IMG/VR virus record: IMGVR_UViG_3300017917_001537
Location: 1 to 39,034 of that record
Length of the DNA stretch: 39,034 nucleotides
Source: a virus
Strand: one strand, 5' to 3'
The translations under genes and the position numbers were made by a program. A model generated the notes under the pieces. The model had not been told where the DNA came from, did no database searches, and worked only from the letters and a program-made list of their open reading frames with translations. Below are positions 1-9,100 of this stretch, piece after piece (position 1 is the first letter of the stretch; each line of letters starts with the position of its first letter).

Positions 1-2
1 CA

Positions 3-122
3 CCATCTGGTGGTACTCCACCATCTGGAGGCTCGCCAACTCCCAAGCCATCTCCAGCACCTGCTCCAGCACCATCAGGCGGTTCAGCCCCAGCAAGTCC
101 TGTTACAGTTGTTGATTTAAAC
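3..122 (+). other. Pro/Ser/Gly-rich linker at the left edge of the tape measure gene
   Basis: These codons encode a Pro/Ser/Gly/Ala-rich stretch that starts with two hexapeptide repeats, PSGGTP and PSGGSP. It then becomes acidic and helical just before the Met at 183. Such linkers join folded domains, so more coding sequence very probably lies upstream of the window. Confidence 0.7.
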
Positions 123-3100
123 GATATTATTGCTGAACCGGGTGATGAGATTAAAAAAGAACTGAGCGCCTTTGAGAAGGCAATGGAAGATCTTAAAGGT
201 CGTACAAAGGCTGAACTTGTTGAACTTGCAAAGAGTTTAAATATTGAAAAGATCGGCGGTCTTAAAGTAGATAGTCCAAAATTGTTAGTTAAGAGATTGA
301 AGAAAGCAATTGCAGAAGCAATGTCAAGTCCAGTTGAAAAGGTTAAAGAGGCTGCTGAAGCTGCTGCTGATGAGGCTAAAGAAGTTACAAAGTCCATTAA
401 GCCAAAGGCTCCTCCAGCAACAGGAAAGAAAACAAAAGAAACTTCAGAAGCAGTGACGGAAAGTGTTGCTGAGGCTCAAGAGGAAAAAGATGTTGAGGCT
501 GTAAAAGAGCAGGCGGAAAAAGATAAAAAGTCTGTCGCATCAGACAAGCCAGAGGGAAAGCCATCAGGTAAGGCAAAAAATACTTCTAAAAAGAAAACTG
601 AAGAGGTCGCTGAAGCTCAAGAAAAAGTTGATCTTGAAGCCGTTACAGAACAGGCTGAGGAAGACAAGGTTGCTGTAAAAACTGGTGGTAAGAAACCTAC
701 TGGTAAGAAATCCACTGTTAAGAAAAAAGTTGAACAGGCTGTTGAAGAAGTTGCATCAGATGTTGCTAAAACAATTGAAAAGACAGTTGCAACAATTGCA
801 GATATTAAAGGTGTTCTTAATGCTCAAATGGCAGCAGCTCTTGCGTTTGCTGAAGATACTGGGTCATCAAGTGCTGCTTTAAATGTATCTAATAAAGAAG
901 CAAAATCAAAACAAAAACAAGATCGCAAACTAAAAAGAACAGTTATTGGTTCTAGTAGTGAAACAAGTTCTATCAAATATGAATTAGCCAGAAGACTTTC
1001 TTCTGTTCAAGAACTGTTTATTAATGCTGCTATGGCTCAAGCAATGAGTGTTGATGAAGTAATTGAATCACTAAAGACATTGGAATATAGTGCTGGTAAA
1101 AATGGTGTAAGAACATTCAAAATAACAAAAGAAAGATTTTTTGAATTAGCAAATCTATTAGGCGTGAGACTGCCACCAATATTCAATGAAATGGGCGAAC
1201 TCCTCAGTAAAACTGGTGGTGTATTAAGAATAGAAGAAGCAGCCCTTAAAGATTTAATATCTGCATTAACAAAAACAACACGAATCAAACCGGATTCAGC
1301 TTTGGCAAGGGCATTCCCAGAACTAATTAATAAAGTTGTTCTTGAATTTGAAGCAGAATTAATTAGGGCATTGTCATTTGGTGAAGCTGGAAAAGATATA
1401 TTCAATCTGCCATTCGCCACCAGATCATCTGGTCAAGGCTTTAGTTCAAGATTTAAAGCGGCATTTCAACCCATTCTTGATCTTGCTAGAAAACCAAGTA
1501 AACAGCAAAGAGAGGAAGCGGAAGCATTAGCTGCAAGAAGAGGATTTGTATCTACAGAGGATAAAGCAGAAAAGGATGCTCAAGCAAGAGACCGACAAGC
1601 AAAAGCTTTCAGGGATAGGCAAAGAGCTCAAAAGAAAGAGCAGGAAACTAAGAGGGCCGAAGAGGGCAAGATTGTTGATGGTATGAGCAAAGAGGTAACT
1701 GGAGGGGTACCTGCCTATGCTCCACCAAGCAAAGATAGAAGACAATTGTTTAATATCAAAGAAGAAGTTGATAAAGAACTGAAAAAAGCTTATGCAACAA
1801 TTGAAGAAAATTTTAAAGGCGATGCTGAAACAATTAAACAGCTAAAAAAGATTGCAGACGAAACAATTGCCGGTCCTAAAATCCGAGAATTTGTAAGAAT
1901 TCTTAGAAAACAATTGGCAGCTATTTCTTTATCAACATCAAAAAGCCCTGCCGAAAAAGCAAGTGAAATAAAAGCCTTAGTATCACAAGCAAAGAAGTTG
2001 TCAAAAGGATTTAAGTTGCCAAACTTGGCAACAGGAGAAAGCGTATTTACACCACCAACAATTGAAGGTAAACAACCTACAGGTGAGGGTTTTAAACCAA
2101 CAGGTCTTGGATATCCAGAAAGACCAAGAGCTGGTAAAAACAAAGAAGGTGAAGAGTATGATGCAATAAGTAAAGTCAATTTTGAAACAGCAGAAAAACT
2201 TGATGAAGCTGTTGAAAATGCAAAGAAACAACTTATTGAAGCACAAGATGCATTAAGACAAATTGAAGGTCTAAAGACAGACCTCTCTAGCGCAAAGAAA
2301 ACATCAACTAATCCGTTTAAACAAAGTGCATTTAAGAGACTGCAAGAAGGATTGAAGAAATTTGGTATTGAATCCAAAGTTACATTTGAAAAAGTTGATG
2401 AGGCTGAGGCAGAACTTCTTATTGCGATTGAAGAAAGAATCAAACAAGCAAAACTTGATCTTGAACAAGCACAGGCTAATTTGCAACAAGCATATAAGAA
2501 GCCATTTGGCGGTGGTGGATCGGGTACAACATCATTTGGTCTTCCATCAATGGAAATGCTTGACCCATTTGGAATGCCAATTGGTGGGCAAGGAAGAGGA
2601 AGTAGAAGAGCGCCACGAATTGGTCCAATGTCTGTTGCATTTGTTGATAAGGGTGATATAACAGGAAGCCTTACAACTGTATATGAAGCTATAAGACAAA
2701 AACTTAATATCCCAGTTGAAATTATGGATCAAGTTCTTAACCAATTAAGAACTGGCTATACAGATGCGGAAGGTAATGTTCGAAAAGCTCAAAATAAAAT
2801 CAATGAGGTTGGCGATCAAATGTCAACCCAGATTAGCGCCGGTCTTGATGAATTAGTAAAACAATTGCAAGAAACAATTGGGACATCTACTGACAGTATT
2901 GAAATCGTTAGAACAGCAATTATTAATGCTAGAAACAAATTCTATGCTCTTGAAAGGAAGGCTGCTAAAGAAGAAGCTGATGCTGGAAATCAGCAATTTG
3001 GTTTCAACATAGACAGATCTCAAAGACTTAATTTAGCAGCCGAAGTAGCAAATAGAATTAGAGAAACAAAAACTGCATCAGACAACTTCTTAGAATATCA

Positions 3101-6100
3101 AATCGACACTCTTAGATATATTGCAAGACAATTTGGTTTCACTGGATCTGGAACAAAAGAGCAAATGCGTAATTTCATAATTGCTCGACTTAATGAATTA
3201 GAGTTTGCAATTGAAGGAGCAACTGCTGAAACAGTCAATGCTGCAATTGAGGCTTCAAAAGATGCAACAGCAAAGGTTAAAAAGAAAAACGAAAAAGCTG
3301 AAAAGGCTGCAAAGAAAGCGGAAGAAGCAGAGCAAGAAGCAGATGCCACTACAGAAAAACCAAAGAAAGCACCAAGAAAGAAAAAAGAACTACCAGCCAT
3401 TTCTCCAAGTCAAATAAAAGCACTCATTAATGCTCAGATGGCAGAATCTCTCAAAACACTGCCAGTCGCTCCTGTTGAACCAACAAAGGTGGAGCCAGTT
3501 ACTCCTATCAAACCTAAATCTGTAAGGCTTCCAAGAGGTGTTAAGAAAGCACAAATTGATCAATTAATGCTTACTGTTAAACCAGCATTTGATGCAACTG
3601 TTGAAGATTTTTCCGCTAAGACAAAGGAAGAATTACTTTCAAGCCTTGGTATATTCAAGGCTATTCAGAGAGAGACAGCAATCCTCAACTATATTCTAGA
3701 AAAATACGGAATTGACATTAATGAATTAATTAAAAAGACTGTTGATGAGATAAGAGGCAGAAGTGCAAAGATTAAGTCTTCTGCAATGGGTATTTCAATC
3801 CCTGATTCCAAGATTATCCCAGCAAATATTTTGGGAAGTGACGCATTTAAACAACTTTTGAATGCGGGTGTTCCTCTTCAAGATCTGGAAGAGCAATTCC
3901 AATATATGAATAAGATCATAAAATTAAGTGTTAATGATTTAACTTATGAATCAGAAGACGCTCTTAAAGAAATTCTTAATACATTCTTGTTTATAAGCAA
4001 TGATGTTGATCTTGTTGGAAAATTATTTAAGGAAATGGGTATCAGTGTTGATATGGCTATTGACGACCTTCGTGCTGCCCTAAATATGATTGCTGAAGAA
4101 AGAGCATTTGCTGGTGGAACAGTGCGCCCCGCTGGTGGCGGTTCATTCCCTCCAGTTACATCTCCAACAACTCCTCCAACAACACTAAGAACTCCTCCAG
4201 CATCAGCGACTGCAACGACTACAGCAACAACTGCTGCCACAAAATCTACATTTAACTTTATTGGTGCTCTCTCCAAACTTGGATCGGCTCTTGGTGTTGT
4301 ATCTCTTGCTCCATTCAAAGCCTCTATTGCTATCACCGGTTTTGCATTTAAGATAACTGGAATTACTAAGTTATTCAATTTTGCTTTTCCCAAGGTTACT
4401 AAGGCTGATGCTCTCAACGCTCAAGGTGATTTGAAGAATACTATTATTGGTTACTTCTCTTTCTTAGGTGACATGATTAAAACTGGTTTCAAGAGCCTTG
4501 CTAATCGTCAAACATATGTTAAGGCATTAACTGGTTTAGCATCCATAAGTGGAGCAATGTTTAAAGTCTACGATGCAGCTATTGCTGCATCAATGCGTTT
4601 AATTCCTTTTGGAACAACTCTTTACAAAATTGTATCCGGCCCAATTAAACTGTTTGGTGGCGCTATTGCTGAAGCCGCTAAAGAATCAAGATCTGCTAAA
4701 ACAGGAATATCTGGGTTCTTCAAGGAATTTAGAAAGTCTTTGGGTACAAGTCTTTCTGGTATAGCCGGAGATATTAAATCAAAACTAGGTACAGCATTAA
4801 AGGGAGTTGGGGGTTCATTATCTGGATTTGGCTCATCAATTAAGGGCGGTCTGGTTTCCAACATTGGAATGAGCGCTGGAATGCTAGGAACAAGTCCTCT
4901 TGGAATGTTTGGTGGAAACATGCTTCAGAGCCTTATTACAAGTCTTTCATCTATTCCTGTAATTGGCACACCTGTTGTTCTGACACTAACACTAATAACA
5001 GGAGCGATAGCAGCTCTTGTAAAAACTCAAGACACATGGGGTGCAAAGAGCGAGCAAACTTCTAAAAACTTCAAAGAGGCGTTTAATAACATCAAGGCTG
5101 CTGCTGGCGCTCTGCTAAAGCCGATTGAGGATATGTTTGGTGTTTTCATTGGTGGAAATGAAGAATCAGGTAGCGCAACAGAAAGAGCGAGAGGTCGATT
5201 TGAAAAGTTCTCTGAATCAGTCGTCTCAATATCTAAAAAGATTAGAGTGTTTGTTGAGACCACACTGGTTCCAGCATTTAGAATTCTCCTTGCTTCAATC
5301 GTAGTCCTCATTAGAAAAGCCATCCCTGTTTTGTCATCTTTCTTTGGCTTATTAAAAGCTTTGTATGACAAATATGTAAATACAGCAGAAAAACAAATGG
5401 AAAAGGTTGGAAAAGCTTTTGAAAACGGCTTCACACCTGGAAGTTCTGCTCAAATGCGATTTGTTGAAGAGAATATTAAAAATGTAAAATCTGTTGGCGA
5501 AGCTTGGTCTGATTTCGTTTCTAAATTCGGCACTCTGCTCGCAGCATTTGGCATTTTGGTAAATGGCTTTATTGGAAACTTGGTTATTGAGATTGTTAAA
5601 GTTATTACAAGACTTCTTATTGATGCTCATGAACAAATTTTTATTGGCATTAATAACTTAATTGTTCTAGTCCTAAAAGGTATTGTTGCTTTAGTTGTTG
5701 AAGTTGTTAAGATACTTGTTTTAACAGTTACAAGAGGAATTAGTGCTCTACTAACGCCATTGACATGGTTGCCAAGAATTGGTGGAAAAATTAAAAATGC
5801 ATTAAATTCAATGAATGATGGTGTTGGATCTTTCTTTGATGGGATGAGGGATGGCGCTGTTAATGTTGTTGACGGTCTTTTGACTCCATCGTTTGACAGG
5901 GTTAATGCTGCTATTGGTAGCTGGAGTGACGCTTCTGATAACGCATTCGACAAGCTAAAAGAAAACAATAGAAAGACATTCACAAAGCAAGCTTTGGATA
6001 TGATTAAGGGTGTTCTTCCTGAAGGCGCTGGCTCTGGATTGTTTAAATCTTTCACCAACCTTATGAAGCAGGCTTTCCAAGATCCTGCTGCTGCAAAAGC

Positions 6101-9100
6101 TGCTGGTCAAGCAATTCAAAACTCAATTAAAGAAGGTTTGAAGAATCTTAAGGAATCTTATTTTGAATCTGTAATTGGTAACTTGGCTAATGCCATTGGA
6201 AATATTGGAGATGATCTTTCTAAGATTCTTAGTGAGCAAAGAGATGAAGCTCTTAAAGCCTATGATGACCAAATTGCAGGTATTGAGGCTCTTGCAGAAG
6301 CAGAAGAAAGATTAACTGCAACAGAAGAATACGAATCAAATAGAAGACAAAGAATTAAAGATAGAGAGTTGCAAAGAAACAACTATCAAAAAGAAAGGGC
6401 TTTGGCTATTTATGAAGGTCGAGTTGATGATGCAAGAACTCTTGACCTTGAAGAATTAAAGAATGTTGATGATTACAATAAAGAAATTGCCGATATGGAT
6501 AGATCAAGGCAAAGAGATTTGCAAGGTCAAAATAGACAAGATGCAATTTCTATTATTCAAAGAAATAGAGATGAGGCTGCAAAACTATTTGATGAGGCTA
6601 TTCAAGAATTTGAAGATTATGTTGAAGAAGTAACCAAGAATGGAACGATTTCTGAAACTCAATTAACTGAGCAATTTAAAAGAATTGCTGCTGAAGCCGA
6701 AAAGAAGTCGGGAGCAATTAATACTGCATTCCAAACATCATTCTCAAAATTGCCAGAGTTAATTAGAACTGGATTAGATCCAACAACATCATCATCTGGA
6801 TTTTTCTCAACTGAATTAGGAAAACTTGTTGAAACCGCAAAGGTTCGTTTTGGTCTTTCAACCGGGACTGGGGCAAATGCTGGATCAATTCTTGGTGTCA
6901 CATCAGAAATGCTCACAAGCGCATCGACTGGTATTCCATCTGTAATTTCAAACGCCTTTGGTTCTGGTGGAGCAATTCAAAATGCTTATGGCACAGCTCT
7001 TTCAAATCTTTCTACTTATATTGCAAATAAGAACGACTCTGGAGATGAAAAGAGTTTAACTGGAATTTTCAAAAAAGCAATTGCTGATGCAAACGCAGCA
7101 ATGGAGCAAGAAATTCTTAAATCACAAAGAGGAATTGGTAGTGCATTTGAATCAGTTGTTAACACGATTAATGAAAAGGTTAAAAAGCTTTCTCTTGCCG
7201 AAGCAGTTAAGAAGGGAATGGAAGAGGCAATTGCTACTGCAAAGAAAGGTGCGGGCGATATTGGCGATGCTATTGGTGGTGGAGGAGGTTCATCTGCTAA
7301 TAAGCCAAGAATAGTTGTTTCATATTGGAAGAGAGAAAAAGACTCCCTTGCATTCAGAAGATCAAAGGGCAGAGCACCAAACGAAACGGACTGGATTGGA
7401 ATATCAGAAACATCTGTTGACAGATATGTTGGTAGCACAACTCATGATGTAACAAGTACACCTGTTGGAACAAGACCGGCATTCTTCAAGGGTGGAAGAA
7501 TGTTCTATGGAAATGGTGGTCCAACGAAAGGGCCTGTTCAACAGGGCATTCCAGCAACATTGCATGGTGGCGAATATGTCATAAGAAATTCTGCTGTAAA
7601 GAAGTATGGCTGGGGCATGATGCAACAAATCAACCAAGGCTCTTATAAACCAAAAGAATATAAGAATGGTGGAATGGTAAAAGGCAAAAAGGCAATTACA
7701 GGCAGTATAAGAAGCATTGAGTCTAAATACTCTTCATCAAATATTAAAGATATTATTGAAAAAGCAGAAAATGAATTAATTAGTAAAGATAGAATAATTA
7801 ATTATTCAAAAGAAAATGAAAAGAAATTTAAAGATTATATTTCAAAAGGATATGTAAATCCAAATAATGTCTATGAATCTCCATTTGGAAATGACGGTCC
7901 GTTCCCTAATGTTCCTTATGCTGGTTTTAGATGGATGCCACAAGATTCTTTGTCAAAGAAAGATAAAACAAATTGGAGTCTAAGACAATTCAATGGTCTT
8001 GAGCCAATGTGGAAAGGTGGTAAAGGGGCTGGCAAGGATTGGAATGTTTGGAATGCCAAAGCCCAAAATGCAAAAAATCAAAATTCATTAATGGGAGATG
8101 TCAAGAGTACATTATTTGGTCTTACCGCTATTGTGACAGATATAAAGCATTCTGGCAGAAGAGCTTTTGGCGGAGAAGACATCAAGCAAATCTTTAATGA
8201 AAACGCTCCTACTGCAGCAAGAGTCGGTTCAGGAATCAACTTTGCATCAAATGTTCTTCCCTTTGTGCAGGCTGGTTACAAAGCAGGAGCTGGTGTAATT
8301 ACTAAGAATATTGGCAACTTGGGTGCTGGAACAATTGGTCAAGGTTTAGAAGCAAAAGCTCCTTGGTTAAATGCAATAGGAATGGAATATGACCCAATAA
8401 CTAAAACATGGGGCATGGCAGGATCTGCTATAAAACCAAATGTTGCTTCTGCTGTCACAACACCAAAAAATAAAGCAGCAGTGGAGTTGTTTAGAAAGCC
8501 TATTGTTCCTCAAAGAGTATCATATGATAAATCTCGTATGGTAACTGATTGGCGAGATGAAGTGTCTCAAAAAATTGCTGAAATTTACGATATTAATGGT
8601 GAAAGAGTCGCATTTGGTGCAGATGATTCCTTTAAGAGAAAGTTCCCATTTGTAAAAGTATTAAATAGAAATCCATTTGAAATTTCTGGCTTACCTTTTA
8701 ATTCTCCAAAAGGAATTCAATTAGCTAATGACTATATGCATGCACTTTTTGCTAATAAAGCACAACAAGGGTATGCGACTCAGGTTGATGCTTTGCTTTA
8801 CGCAATGATGCGTGGAGATATGAAGGCTGCTCTTGAATTTAATAGATTAGCAGGTGTAGGTCGTAGAACAAAACCAAAAGAAGAATCTGCTGCACAATTT
8901 ATGTCATATTTAAAGGAAAAGTTCCCTTATGTTATATCAGGAATGAGTGAACAAGGTATTGATAAATTTAATCCTAAAAATTTATTCTTAGTTCATGAAA
9001 CAATACATAAGCCTAAGATAGACAAAGATGGAAATCTTCTACTAGGACCAACTTCAAACTTCCAAACATATTTCCCAGAAATTGATAATATTGATGACTT

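Noticed and set aside
1037-5636. Long open frames on the minus strand under the tape measure gene
   Set aside because: They are frames opposite an AT-rich, repeat-bearing gene. Their translations are Ser/Leu/Phe-rich without domains, and the + strand gene is continuous.
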